NCBI RefSeq assembly: GCF_036226365.1
Contig: NZ_CP108462.1
Span: 5,082,501 to 5,146,500, forward strand
Length of the DNA: 64,000 bases
Direction of reading: 5' to 3'
Source: Streptomyces sp. NBC_01262
GTDB lineage: Bacteria; Actinomycetota; Actinomycetes; Streptomycetales; Streptomycetaceae
The position numbers were made by a program, and so were the translations under genes. This document shows, piece after piece, positions 15,641-23,901 of the stretch. The stretch's first letter is position 1; each line of letters opens with the position of its first letter. The notes below the pieces were generated by a model that searched no databases, was not told the DNA's origin, and was given only the letters and a program-made list of their open reading frames with translations.

Positions 15641-16516
15641 CTAGAAGACAAACGGGAAGTCCGACCCAAAGACGATACGCAACTCTTGAGATGCCGCGTA
15701 GTTATCTACGGTCCACTTCGAAAACGCCGTATCTAGATGTCCCAACGCTGTTTGCATAGCCCGGATGGACGTTGTTCGCTTCAATTCCGACGAACATGCG
15801 GAGATGCGATTAACTAGGCCCGCCGGATCGTTCATCGAGCGCAATTCGTGGTTCACCATCTTCCTCATGAGTGAAGGCAGGGCGGATGGGTAAATGATGC
15901 TGTCATTCGAAGCGCCATACTCGGCCGCGCGCATTTCAAGATAGAAGGAAGAGACCGGCACGTCGTGCTCGTACTTCCATGCCTTAAGGAGGCGGGCAAG
16001 GCCCTTAACTTTCCCATTACGCTTTTGATCAATGTCGCGAACGTATGCGAGATGGGCTTTTGGGGCAGACTCCCTCCATGTATTATTGGGGCCCGAGATG
16101 GAGTAGATTATGTGCCCGTTTGCTTCACGCTCGTAGAAGGCGGGGGTGACTTCATATTGCGTCACAATTCCGCGAAAGTCGATACTCACGGTGGGTCGAG
16201 AAGTCCAAATCGAACTTGCCTCCCAGAGTTTGATCGTAAGCAAACTCTTCATGGCTTCAAGAGTTGATGATGAGTATGTAGTCTTCCGGGCGATTGGAAT
16301 CCAAGCCATGTAGTCAACATCGCTCTTGAGTGAGATTCCTGTCCCGTTCGAGAATGAGCCGCTTTGAAAGAAGCCAAGCAGTCCGTACTCCGCACTAAGG
16401 ATTTCATTGATTCTGGTGCGAAATTTGGTTACCTCTTCCCGCTCCCAGCTTTTAGGGATTTTTGTCTTCAGATACTCTGAGAAAGCTTCAGAGATAGTCA
16501 CTGCTACTGCTGTCAT
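15641..16516 (-). CDS. CD-NTase (SMODS nucleotidyltransferase), CBASS signal synthase
   Basis: 291 residues. The polymerase-beta-like core has GS at 53-54 (QSGSFSNGTG), the metal-binding Asp66 and Asp68 (KSDVDYM) and a third acidic residue at Asp113 (TVSIDF), so it is probably active. Members of the CD-NTase family make cyclic di- or trinucleotides upon phage infection. There are no Cap2/Cap3 genes next to it, so this is a minimal two-gene (type I) CBASS. ATG 16516 is chosen as the first Met of the conserved domain; an upstream extension is low-complexity. Low GC like its partner. Confidence 0.88.
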   Translation of the reverse strand: MTAVAVTISEAFSEYLKTKIPKSWEREEVTKFRTRINEILSAEYGLLGFFQSGSFSNGTGISLKSDVDYMAWIPIARKTTYSSSTLEAMKSLLTIKLWEASSIWTSRPTVSIDFRGIVTQYEVTPAFYEREANGHIIYSISGPNNTWRESAPKAHLAYVRDIDQKRNGKVKGLARLLKAWKYEHDVPVSSFYLEMRAAEYGASNDSIIYPSALPSLMRKMVNHELRSMNDPAGLVNRISACSSELKRTTSIRAMQTALGHLDTAFSKWTVDNYAASQELRIVFGSDFPFVF

Positions 16517-17114
16517 TGCCACCCCCGGCAGTCTCTTCGGCTCGTGTCCAGCTCGCCCGTGAGCTGATTCAAGCCAGTATGCCCCTCGGGTCTGACAAGG
16601 ACTCCCGAACCGCCTCACTAATACGAGCCGCTGACAACGGGGGGGGGCGGACGGGCCTTGGCTGACGGCCTGCTCCGAGGGCTGCAAGCCGTCTCAGGAG
16701 GGCCTCGACGACCGGCTAATCATGTATGCAGGGAATGGCCCCGGACATGGCGCTAGCGCGACCAGCAGACCTGGGAGGCGTGTTGGCGGCTCCTAGCAAC
16801 GAACGTGGGAGAGCAACATTCCCGCAGGTCAGCGCCCGCGTCTCCGCTCAAGTGCTGGCGATTTCTAAGCTCGGTGGCTCGTTCGATTCCTGACCCTGCT
16901 CAACGTCGGGTCGCAGGGCATGTGGTCTGGCGGGCCCTGATGAGCACGGGCGGTCGCCGAGGGGACTTCAGGCACCACGGCGCTGGCAGTTCAGATCCGA
17001 ATGGATCTTCCAGGTCGGGGTCATCGTGGCCAACCCGTGGCCAGAGAGACCGGTGGGGAAGAGGGCGCGGTCCATCTGTCGAGGTCAGGGCACTGCTGGG
17101 GTGGTGGGTGGACT
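16517..17114. other. intergenic region, right end of the AICE
   Basis: About 600 bases upstream of the CBASS operon up to attR. It should hold the CBASS promoter. It contains a run of nine or more G at about 16640. Open frames here have neither ribosome sites nor recognisable products, and I see no further gene. Confidence 0.5.
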
Positions 17115-17174
17115 GGTCTTGAAAACCGTCGTGGCAGCGATGTCACCGTGGGTTCAAATCCCACACCCACCGCA
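17115..17174 (+). repeat. attR of the AICE (displaced 3' half of tRNA-Ser)
   Basis: Same GGTCTTGAAAACCGTCGTGG, T arm and acceptor end as the functional tRNA at 1697-1781, but no 5' half, so it is not a tRNA gene. Its variable arm has two extra bases (AGCGAT instead of GCGA), so it is probably the original chromosomal half. Confidence 0.88.
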
Positions 17175-17178
17175 CGTG

Positions 17179-17215
17179 AACGGCCCCCGACCAGGCAATC
17201 CGGTCGGGGGCCGTT
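17179..17215 (+). terminator. original tRNA-Ser terminator
   Basis: Inverted repeat AACGGCCCCCGACC / GGTCGGGGGCCGTT directly after the displaced tRNA half. It would have ended the tRNA transcript before the element inserted. Confidence 0.75.
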
Positions 17216-17398
17216 CTCGTACGCGCTGTCCGTGAGTGGCCTTCGTTCCCGATAGATCGGTCACCAGCGGTCATACGGAGGGCCCCGGAGGCCTCTTTGG
17301 CTCCCGGGTGATCCGGCGGGTTCGTGGGCATGAGGTGAAGTCTGGGCGGGACGCGAAGTGCCGGGCATGCATGGGTACGCGCCGGGTAGCATCGGGCA

Positions 17399-17559
17399 GT
17401 GGTCTTCGCCTGTGTTCTATTCGCGATCGTTGGCGTCGTAGCAACTGCCGTTCGGGTAATACAACAGCGGTGGTTGCTGGCCGTCGCAGCGATACTTGGC
17501 TCGGGCTCCGCGGAGTTGGGCTTGGCCGCGGGTCACGTCCGCTGGAGTGGTGTATCGAC
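17399..17559 (+). pseudogene. possible membrane-protein gene cut by the IS256 element
   Basis: A GTG frame encodes two hydrophobic stretches (VVFACVLFAIVGVVATAVRV; RWLLAVAAILGSGSAELGLA) and runs straight into the left inverted repeat of the insertion sequence. Its continuation should lie after 18876, where a fragment with similar hydrophobic character is seen in another frame. No family recognised. The 17216-17398 stretch before it holds nothing I can name. Confidence 0.35.
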
Positions 17560-18876
17560 GGCCACTCGGTGATCTCGTTTTGAGGCTATGCGGTGAGTTC
17601 GGTGGGCAGGGCGGTCTCGTCTGTTTCTGACTCGATCGGGTGGAGGCGGGCCTTGGCGAGGAGATCGCGGCCCATGTAGCGGCGGGCTTCGGTCCACTCG
17701 TCGTTCTGTTCGGCCAGGACCGCGCCGACCAGGCGGATCAGGGCGGTGCGATCGGGGAAGATCCCGACCACGTCGGTGCGACGCCTGATTTCCTTGTTCA
17801 GCCTCTCCTGCGGATTGTTCGACCAGATCTGCCGCCAGATCTCGCGCGGGAAGGCAGCGAACGCCAGCAGGTCGTGCTGGGCGGCATCCAAGTGGGCTGC
17901 GGCCTTGGGGAACTTGGCTTCCAGCGCGTCCAGGACGTGCCGCATCTGGGCCTGGACGGCTTCGGCATCGGGCTGTTCGAAGACGGTCCGCAGCAGCGTG
18001 GCAACCCACGGCTGAGCGGACTTCGGAACCTGGCAGAGCAGGTTGCGGGCGTAATGCGTGCGGCATCGTTGCCACGAGGCTCCGGGCAGGACGGCGCCGA
18101 TCGCGGCGACCAGGCCGGTGTGGGCGTCGGAGACGACGAGCTGGACTCCGGACAGGCCGCGGGCGGTCAGGGAGCGCAGGAAGGCCAGCCAGCCGGCGCC
18201 GTCCTCGCAGGTGGCGACGTCGATGCCGAGGATCTCGCGGTGGCCGTCGGCGTTGACGCCGACGGCGATCAGGGCGTGGACGTTGATGATGCGGCCGCCC
18301 TCGCGGACCTTCTGGGTTAGTGCGTCGACCCAGACGAACGCGTAGGGCCCGGCGTCGAGCGGCCGGTTGCGGAACGCGGCGACCTGTTCGTCCAGGTGCT
18401 TGGCCATCGCCGAGACCTGGGACTTCGACAGTTGGGTGACGCCGAGGGACTCGGCGAGTTTCTCGACCCGGCGGGTGGAGACGCCGAGCAGGTAGGCGGT
18501 GGCGACCACCGAGATGAGGGCCTGTTCGGCCCGGCGGCGGCGCTCCAGGAGCCAGTGCGGGAAGTAACTGCCCTGGCGCAGTTTGGGGACGGCGAGTTCG
18601 ACGGTGCCGGCGCGGGTGTCCCACTCGCGTGGGCGGTAGCCGTTGCGGTGGTTGACGCGTTCGTCGCTGACCTGCCCGTATTCAGCGTTGCAGAGCGCGT
18701 CGGCCTCTGCGGACATGAGGGCGTCGGCGAACGTTTTGACCATCGCGCGCAGCAGATCGGGACTCGCCGTGGCGAGGTTGTCCTCGGCGAGGGCGTGCAG
18801 GGGCAGACTGTCAGGTGCGGTCATCGTGCTGATCTCCTTCGAGGCTTCGACACTTCGAAGATCAGCCGGTGGCCGT
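17558..18876. mobile_element. IS256-family insertion sequence
   Basis: About 1.32 kb with one transposase. The ends are imperfect inverted repeats: ACGGCCACTCGGTGATCTC at the left (17558-17576) and the complement of GAAGATCAGCCGGTGGCCGT at the right (18857-18876). I see no matching 8-9 base target duplication, which suggests an older insertion or later rearrangement. Confidence 0.82.
17586..18824 (-). CDS. IS256-family transposase
   Basis: 412 residues, full length for the family. Mutator-type DDE features are present: FVWVDALTQKVREGGRIINVHALIAVGV with the first Asp, VVSDAHTGLVAAI with the second, the CRTHYARNLL motif, and the Glu region NNPQERLNKEIRRRTDVVGIFP. ATG 18824 has GAAGGAGATC upstream; the longer frame to 18911 would cross the terminal repeat. 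Intact, so transposition may be possible. Confidence 0.93.
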   Translation of the reverse strand: MTAPDSLPLHALAEDNLATASPDLLRAMVKTFADALMSAEADALCNAEYGQVSDERVNHRNGYRPREWDTRAGTVELAVPKLRQGSYFPHWLLERRRRAEQALISVVATAYLLGVSTRRVEKLAESLGVTQLSKSQVSAMAKHLDEQVAAFRNRPLDAGPYAFVWVDALTQKVREGGRIINVHALIAVGVNADGHREILGIDVATCEDGAGWLAFLRSLTARGLSGVQLVVSDAHTGLVAAIGAVLPGASWQRCRTHYARNLLCQVPKSAQPWVATLLRTVFEQPDAEAVQAQMRHVLDALEAKFPKAAAHLDAAQHDLLAFAAFPREIWRQIWSNNPQERLNKEIRRRTDVVGIFPDRTALIRLVGAVLAEQNDEWTEARRYMGRDLLAKARLHPIESETDETALPTELTA

Positions 18877-19536
18877 TCATCTATGCGGGCACCATCCCGA
18901 TGCCGGAGCAAACCCCCGGATCAGGTCGAACCCGTACACCACTTCCCTGGACGCAACCTGGCCGCGCTGACCTTCCACCGGCTCTGGATCAATCTTGTCG
19001 CTACGGGAGCGGCGCTCGCAGCAGGTGGCTTTGGCCTGATGGACGCCCGGCGCCAGGTACGAGCGGCCAACGCACAGCAGCAGAGTTGATTTCATGGTGG
19101 GTACTACTGCTGGCCATCCTGTCTGCCTGGGGCGGTGACCTGCGGCTGAGGCGTCAATGATTGTCAGCGCTGGTCGCTGTTGAGCACCCTTTCGGTCGGA
19201 CGATGTGGATGAGTGTCGCCGCCTCAGTGTCGGTTGATCGTCACGACCGAGATAGGCATGGCGAGCAGGCTCCATGCGAGGAGGAACGGCCCCGGCCCCG
19301 GTCCCGCCTGGCCTGCCAAGTGCATCATGACGGGCATGGTGCATGGCCAACGGCAGAGGGGTCAAGATCAGCTTCTTCCCGATCTCCCGTTTACCTGGCG
19401 GCAGGCGCTCACGGTGGAGGTGGGGCAATCGGCTGTTCATGGTCTGGGCGGTCGAGCTGCGCGGCTACCGTGGAGAGTGACGGCGCGTGTACGCAGCGTG
19501 CGCGCGCGGTCGTGACCCCGGGGGAGGCGGAAAGTC
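18877..19536. other. 660-base region with coding remnants
   Basis: A plus-strand frame ending at 19089 encodes NLAALTFHRLWINLVATG followed by a hydrophobic stretch but has no start of its own, and looks like the 3' remnant of a membrane-protein gene. On the minus strand a 37-codon frame (19224-19337, MPVMMHLAGQAGPGPGPFLL) has a hydrophobic end but no ribosome site. I see no intact gene. The region also serves as leader for the XRE gene. Confidence 0.4.
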
Positions 19537-20349
19537 ATGGCGAACGGCGATTCCACGTCAGGGACGTTGAGGTACTTCGGAAGTCAACTGCGGCTGTGGC
19601 GGACGAAGGCGGGGCTGAGCCGCGAGCAACTGGCGGAGGCCATCGGGTACTCGCTCGCCATGGTGCAGTCGGTGGAGCTCGGGCGGCGGATGCCGCAGCA
19701 GTCGTTCATCGATGCGGCGGACGATGTGCTGGGTGCGGGTGGGATGTTGACGGCCGGGGCGACGCATTTGGTGCGGGAGCGGGTGCCGAACTGGTTCCAG
19801 GACTACCTGTTGGTCGAGAGCGAGGCGCTGAGCTTCGGGATCTATGAGTGCATGGTGGTGCCAGGTCTGTTCCAGACCGAGGCGTACGCGAGGGCGATCA
19901 ACCTGGAGAGCTGCCCGCCGCTGACTGATGCGGAGATCGACGAGCGGGTGGCCGTGAGGCTCAAGCGGCAGGAGATCTGGGGCCGTGTCCGGCCGCCGAT
20001 GGCGAGCGGTGTGCTGGAGGAGGCGGCGCTGCGGCGGATCGTGGGCGGGCCGGAGGTGATGAAGGGGCAGGTTCTGCAGCTGATCGAGCTGGCGCAGCGG
20101 CGCAACATCGCGTTGCAGGTGATGCCGACCGGCAGTGGGACGCATCCTGGGATTTCGGGGCCGATCACGCTGGTTGAGTCGGTGGACCACCGCAATCTCG
20201 CCTACGTCGAGTACCAGGGCGGTGGAATCTTGATCTCCGAAGCCGAGGATGTCAGCGTGTTGGCGCAGCGGTTCGGCATGATCCGCGCGAGGGCGCTGAC
20301 TCCTGATGAGTCGCTGCGCTTCCTGGAAGGACTGGGGGAAGAGCTATGA
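19537..20349 (+). CDS. XRE regulator with DUF5753 domain
   Basis: 270 residues: an N-terminal XRE helix-turn-helix (LWRTKAGLSREQLAEAIGYSLAMVQSVELGRRMP) and a C-terminal DUF5753 domain (NWFQDYLLVESEALSFGIYECMVVPGLFQTEAYARAI). This is the WhiJ/BldB-associated regulator class, abundant in Streptomyces and tied to development and antibiotic control. ATG 19537 has GGGGGAGGCGG upstream. The stop overlaps the DUF397 gene start by 4 bases, the standard pairing of this class. Confidence 0.92.
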   Translation: MANGDSTSGTLRYFGSQLRLWRTKAGLSREQLAEAIGYSLAMVQSVELGRRMPQQSFIDAADDVLGAGGMLTAGATHLVRERVPNWFQDYLLVESEALSFGIYECMVVPGLFQTEAYARAINLESCPPLTDAEIDERVAVRLKRQEIWGRVRPPMASGVLEEAALRRIVGGPEVMKGQVLQLIELAQRRNIALQVMPTGSGTHPGISGPITLVESVDHRNLAYVEYQGGGILISEAEDVSVLAQRFGMIRARALTPDESLRFLEGLGEEL

Positions 20350-20555
20350 GCAAGAGGCGAGACAGCGGTGTGCCGGCCGATGGGCCGGAGTGGTTCAAGA
20401 GCAGCTACAGCACCGACCAGGGCGGCAACTGTGTCGAGGTGGCCGCCGCCGTCGCGGTCCGCGTGCGGGACTCCAAGGTCGAGGGTGGGCCGACGCTGGC
20501 TTTCGGTGCTGCGGCGTGGGCGGCGTTCGTCGCGTATGCGGCTGTGCGTCACTGA
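20346..20555 (+). CDS. DUF397 domain protein
   Basis: 69 residues with the DUF397 signature (WFKSSYSTDQGGNCVEVA then VRVRDSK and a final WAAFVAYA). DUF397 proteins are small partners of XRE-DUF5753 regulators and are thought to modulate them by direct contact. The ATGA overlap with the regulator gene confirms the pair. Confidence 0.92.
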   Translation: MSKRRDSGVPADGPEWFKSSYSTDQGGNCVEVAAAVAVRVRDSKVEGGPTLAFGAAAWAAFVAYAAVRH

Positions 20556-20818
20556 TCGAGGGCACGGTCACCCGTTTTGGCTGGAAATGTGCCGTAACGA
20601 TTCACCTGTTGGTGGGCAAGGGGTGTGGGGGCCGAGCCGGGTGGTTCGCAGGGCTTCGGGGTGACATTGGGGGTTTATCGACAGATCGTCACGCTTGCGA
20701 GGTAAATGGGCGGTGAGGGGTGGTTCGACGGGGATTGTGTGGGCAACTCTGGTCTCGGCGACGTCGCAGTAGGCCAGCAAGGCAAGCCCAGCTTTCTCGG
20801 TTCCCTGGAGGGAATTTC

Positions 20819-21085
20819 ATGGCAAGCATCCGTACCGCTCGTGTCCTGGCCGCGATGGCCGCACTGCCCCTGGCGGCGGCTCTGTTCACCGGCACGGCGA
20901 TGGCCGACAACGGCGCGATCGCGGGCAACGTCGGCGGCAGCAACTTCGGGAGCGTGACGACGACGCAGCAGGCGGCGAGGGGGGCGGGGGCGTCCAACCA
21001 GAACAACACGGCGAGCGTGGTGGGTTCGGCGTTCACGTCGGTCGATCAGTCGAATGTGAACGTGCGCTTCAGCCCGCTGTGGTGA
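20819..21085 (+). CDS. small secreted Asn/Gln-rich protein
   Basis: 88 residues. A clear signal peptide (RTARVLAAMAALPLAAALFTGTAMA, cut near residue 29) is followed by a Gly/Asn/Gln/Ser-rich mature part without Cys (NQNNTASVVGSAFTSVDQSN). ATG 20819 follows TGGAGGGAATTTC. It resembles chaplin/rodlin-type surface proteins in composition only; no motif ties it to either family. A terminator hairpin follows at 21121. Confidence 0.8.
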   Translation: MASIRTARVLAAMAALPLAAALFTGTAMADNGAIAGNVGGSNFGSVTTTQQAARGAGASNQNNTASVVGSAFTSVDQSNVNVRFSPLW

Positions 21086-21120
21086 TGCGGGGGTAGCGGG
21101 GCTCGGTCCCGGGCAAGGGC

Positions 21121-21157
21121 GGCTGCGCGACGGCATCCTCAGTGCCGTCGCGCAGCC
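21121..21157 (+). terminator. terminator after the small secreted protein
   Basis: Perfect 15-bp inverted repeat GGCTGCGCGACGGCA / TGCCGTCGCGCAGCC with a 7-base loop, 35 bases after the stop codon. Confidence 0.75.
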
Positions 21158-21278
21158 GTGTTCAGGGGGCCGGGTCGTCCACAGGGTGTGGATAACTTTC
21201 GGCGACCTTGACAGGAGGGCCGGGCGGGAAGGAATCTGACGGTCAGTCAGAAAACTCCGTAGGGGGAGGCCGCCCGCC

Positions 21279-22211
21279 GTGCAACGCGACTTCCGGGAAG
21301 TCATACCCGCGCAGACCGGGACACAGTCGATTGATTTCCGGGTGTATGAGGGCAGGGCCGCCGCCGTGGGCGGGGTGGGGAAGGACCCGGTGAACGGGCC
21401 GATGATCCGGCACTGGTGCGAGGCGATGGGTCACCCGGTGCCGGTGGACGGGTCGGCGCCGGCGGCGATGCTGCAGGTGTGGACGATGGGCGGGTTGTCC
21501 GGGCATACAGGGATGGGGCGTTCGGCGGCGTACGAGGAACTGCTCGGGAAGCTGGACGCGGCGGGGTGTACGTCGGTCGTGGCGACCGACTGCGAGCAGG
21601 AGTATGTGCGGCCGCTGCGGCCCGGCGAGCGGATCACGTTCGACGCGGTGATCGAGTCGGTGTCGGGCAGCAAGACCACGAAGCTGGGCACGGGGCACTT
21701 CGTCACCACCCGGACGGAAGTCCGGGCGGAGGGCGGTGAACTGGTCGGGACGCATCGCTTCCGTATTCTCAAGTACGCGCCCGCGCAAGGGAAAGCGCCG
21801 AAGCAGACAGCGCGGCCGAGGCGGCCTCGGCCGGTGGTCAATCGCGACAACGCGGGTTACTGGGAGGGCATTCGGGAGCGCAGGCTCCTCATCCAGCGGT
21901 GTGCGGGGTGCGGGGCGCTGCGGCTGCCCTGGCTGCCGGGTTGTGACGGCTGCGGGTCGGCCGACTGGGACACCGTTCCGGCGGGCGGCGACGGGGTGGT
22001 CTTCAGTTACGTCGTCATGCACCATCCGCCCTTTCCGGCCTTCGATCCGCCGTACGCGGTCGCGCTCGTGGAGCTGGCGGAGGGGGTGCGGGTGCTGGGG
22101 AACGTGGTGGGGGTGCCGTACGACAAGGTGCGGATCGGGATGCCGGTCAGGCTGGAATTCCTCGACGCGGACGATGAGTTGACCGTGCCCGTGTTCCGTG
22201 GGGAGGGCTGA
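21279..22211 (+). CDS. MaoC-like dehydratase fused to DUF35 OB-fold (ChsH2-like)
   Basis: 310 residues: an N-terminal MaoC/FAS1-like hot-dog domain (about 1-165) and a C-terminal DUF35 domain with a rubredoxin-type zinc ribbon (CAGCG and CDGCG at about 207-227) plus an OB fold. The same fusion forms ChsH2 of mycobacterial cholesterol side-chain degradation, whose DUF35 part holds the aldolase Ltp2. The next two genes are the ChsH1- and Ltp2-like partners. GTG 21279 has AGGGGGAGG upstream. The substrate here may be a steroid or another branched acyl-CoA. Confidence 0.87.
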   Translation: MQRDFREVIPAQTGTQSIDFRVYEGRAAAVGGVGKDPVNGPMIRHWCEAMGHPVPVDGSAPAAMLQVWTMGGLSGHTGMGRSAAYEELLGKLDAAGCTSVVATDCEQEYVRPLRPGERITFDAVIESVSGSKTTKLGTGHFVTTRTEVRAEGGELVGTHRFRILKYAPAQGKAPKQTARPRRPRPVVNRDNAGYWEGIRERRLLIQRCAGCGALRLPWLPGCDGCGSADWDTVPAGGDGVVFSYVVMHHPPFPAFDPPYAVALVELAEGVRVLGNVVGVPYDKVRIGMPVRLEFLDADDELTVPVFRGEG

Positions 22212-22212
22212 G

Positions 22213-22593
22213 GTGGAGGTCGGTGACGTGCTGCCCGAGCTGCGGATTCCGGTCACGCGCACGCTGATCGTGGCGGGCGCGGTCGCTACCCGCGACTACC
22301 AGGACGTGCATCACGACGCCGAGGCCGCGCGGGAGCGGGGATCGCCGGACATCTTCATGAACATCCTGACCACGAACGGGCTGGTGAGCCGCTACGTGGC
22401 CGAGTTCTTCGGCCCGACGGCCGCCCTGCGGCGGCTGCGGATCCGGCTCGGGGTGCCCAACTACCCCGATGACGAGCTGGTGTTGACCGGCCGTGTCACG
22501 GCGGTCGACGGCCCGGTCGTGGCCGTCGAGGTGGTCGGCGCCAACCGGCTGGGCCGGCATGTCACCGGGAGCGCGGAGGTGGTGCTGCCGTGA
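22213..22593 (+). CDS. MaoC-family enoyl-CoA hydratase subunit (ChsH1-like)
   Basis: 126 residues, a single hot-dog MaoC domain. The hydratase motif is visible: ATRDYQDVHHDAEAAR with Asp and His, then DIFMNILTTNGLVSRYV. I chose GTG 22213, 1 base after the upstream stop, because GGGGAGGG is well placed. With the gene before it, it would form a heteromeric enoyl-CoA hydratase. Its stop overlaps the thiolase start (GTGA). Confidence 0.87.
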   Translation: MEVGDVLPELRIPVTRTLIVAGAVATRDYQDVHHDAEAARERGSPDIFMNILTTNGLVSRYVAEFFGPTAALRRLRIRLGVPNYPDDELVLTGRVTAVDGPVVAVEVVGANRLGRHVTGSAEVVLP

Positions 22594-23786
22594 GCGTACG
22601 CGGGCGGGACAGCCTCGGCGGCCGGGCGGCCATCGCCGGGATCGGGGCGACGGAGTTCTCCAAGGACTCCGGGCGCAGCGAGCTCAAGCTTGCCGTGGAG
22701 GCGGTGCGGGCGGCGCTGGACGACGCCGGGCTGACGCCGGGGGATGTGGACGGCATGGTGACCTTCACCATGGACACCAGCCCGGAGATCGCGGTCGCCC
22801 AGGCGGCGGGCATGGGCGAGCTGGGGTTCTTCGCGCGGGTGCACTACGGGGGCGGCGCGGCCTGCGCGACGGTCATGCAGGCCGCGATGGCGGTCGCGAC
22901 CGGGGTCGCGGAGGTGGTCGTCTGCTACCGCGCCTTCAACGAGCGGTCGGGGCGGCGTTTCGGGGCGGGGGTGCAGCAGCGCGAGCCGTCGGCGGAGGGG
23001 GCGGCGCTCGGGGTGAACCTGCCGTCCGGGCTGCTCACGCCGGCGTCGTGGGTCGCTATGTCGGCACAGCGATATTTGTACGCCTACGGGCTGGAAGCAT
23101 CGGTTTTCGGCCATGTCGCGGTCGCCGACCGCAAGCACGCGGCGACCAACCCGGCCGCGTACTTCTACGGCAAGCCGATCACCCTGGCCGAGCACGCCGC
23201 GTCGCGGTGGATCGTCGAGCCGCTGCGGCTCCTCGACTGCTGCCAGGAGACGGACGGCGGCTCGGCGATCGTGGTGACCTCCGTCGAGCGGGCACGCGAT
23301 CTGCGGCATCCTCCGGTGGTCGTACGGGCCGCCGCGCAGGGCGCGGGGCGCGCGCAGGAGCAGATGACCAGCTACTACCGGCAGGACCGGGACCTGGCGG
23401 GGCTGCCCGAGATGGGCGTCGTCGCGCGCCAGCTGTGGCGCACGTCCGGGCTGGGGCCGGGGGATGTGGATGTCGCGGTGCTGTACGACCACTTCACGCC
23501 GTTCGTGCTGATGCAGCTGGAGGAGTTCGGCTTCTGCGGGAGGGGCGAGGCGGGGGACTTCGCGGCGGGCGGCGGCTTGGAGGCGGGGGGCGCGGGGTGC
23601 CGGCTGCCGGTCAACACGCACGGGGGGCAGCTGGGGGAGGCGTATCTGCACGGCATGAACGGGATCGCGGAGGGGGTGCGGCAGGTGCGGGGGACTGCCG
23701 TCAACCAGGTGGGGGGCGTGGCGCATGCGCTGGTCACGGCGGGGACGGGGGTTCCCACGTCGGGGCTGATTCTGGGGGCGGGGTGA
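22590..23786 (+). CDS. lipid-transfer thiolase-fold aldolase (Ltp2-like)
   Basis: 398 residues, thiolase fold of the SCP2/lipid-transfer class: AIAGIGATEFSKDSGRSELKLAVEA, the segment GGGAACATVMQAAMAVATG, and NTHGGQLGEAYLHGMNGIAEGVRQVRG near the end. Ltp2 cleaves the hydrated acyl-CoA by a retro-aldol reaction, and works in a complex with the DUF35 part of ChsH2. Overlaps the ChsH1-like gene by 4 bases, completing a three-gene hydratase/aldolase operon. Confidence 0.88.
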   Translation: MSVRGRDSLGGRAAIAGIGATEFSKDSGRSELKLAVEAVRAALDDAGLTPGDVDGMVTFTMDTSPEIAVAQAAGMGELGFFARVHYGGGAACATVMQAAMAVATGVAEVVVCYRAFNERSGRRFGAGVQQREPSAEGAALGVNLPSGLLTPASWVAMSAQRYLYAYGLEASVFGHVAVADRKHAATNPAAYFYGKPITLAEHAASRWIVEPLRLLDCCQETDGGSAIVVTSVERARDLRHPPVVVRAAAQGAGRAQEQMTSYYRQDRDLAGLPEMGVVARQLWRTSGLGPGDVDVAVLYDHFTPFVLMQLEEFGFCGRGEAGDFAAGGGLEAGGAGCRLPVNTHGGQLGEAYLHGMNGIAEGVRQVRGTAVNQVGGVAHALVTAGTGVPTSGLILGAG

Positions 23787-23901
23787 AGGCGGGGCTGAAC
23801 CGGACGCGGAGGGCTGAGCCAGACGCGGAGGGCTGAACTAGACGAATGAACCGCCAGCGTGTCTGAGCAGCTTCCGTAGAGCCGGAACATTGACTCGGGG
23901 C

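Larger units (their letters stand above)
1726..17174. mobile_element. AICE integrated in tRNA-Ser(UGA), about 15.4 kb
   Basis: The element is bounded by near-identical copies of the tRNA 3' half (1726-1783 and 17115-17174). It holds the expected AICE modules: tyrosine integrase and excisionase next to the tRNA, a prim-pol/DUF3631 replication module, a TraB-type translocase with small membrane proteins, and a GntR regulator. There is no relaxase or type IV secretion system, which fits the double-stranded TraB transfer known for actinomycete elements. Cargo is a C5 methyltransferase, an HNH-like protein and a CBASS operon next to the right end. All core reading frames look intact, so the element may still be functional. 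Confidence 0.9.

Noticed and set aside
16635-16650. G-quadruplex at the G run upstream of the CBASS operon
   Set aside because: Only one G run is present; four tracts would be needed.
17104-17174. Second tRNA-Ser gene
   Set aside because: Only the 3' half is present; D arm and 5' acceptor are missing. It is attR.
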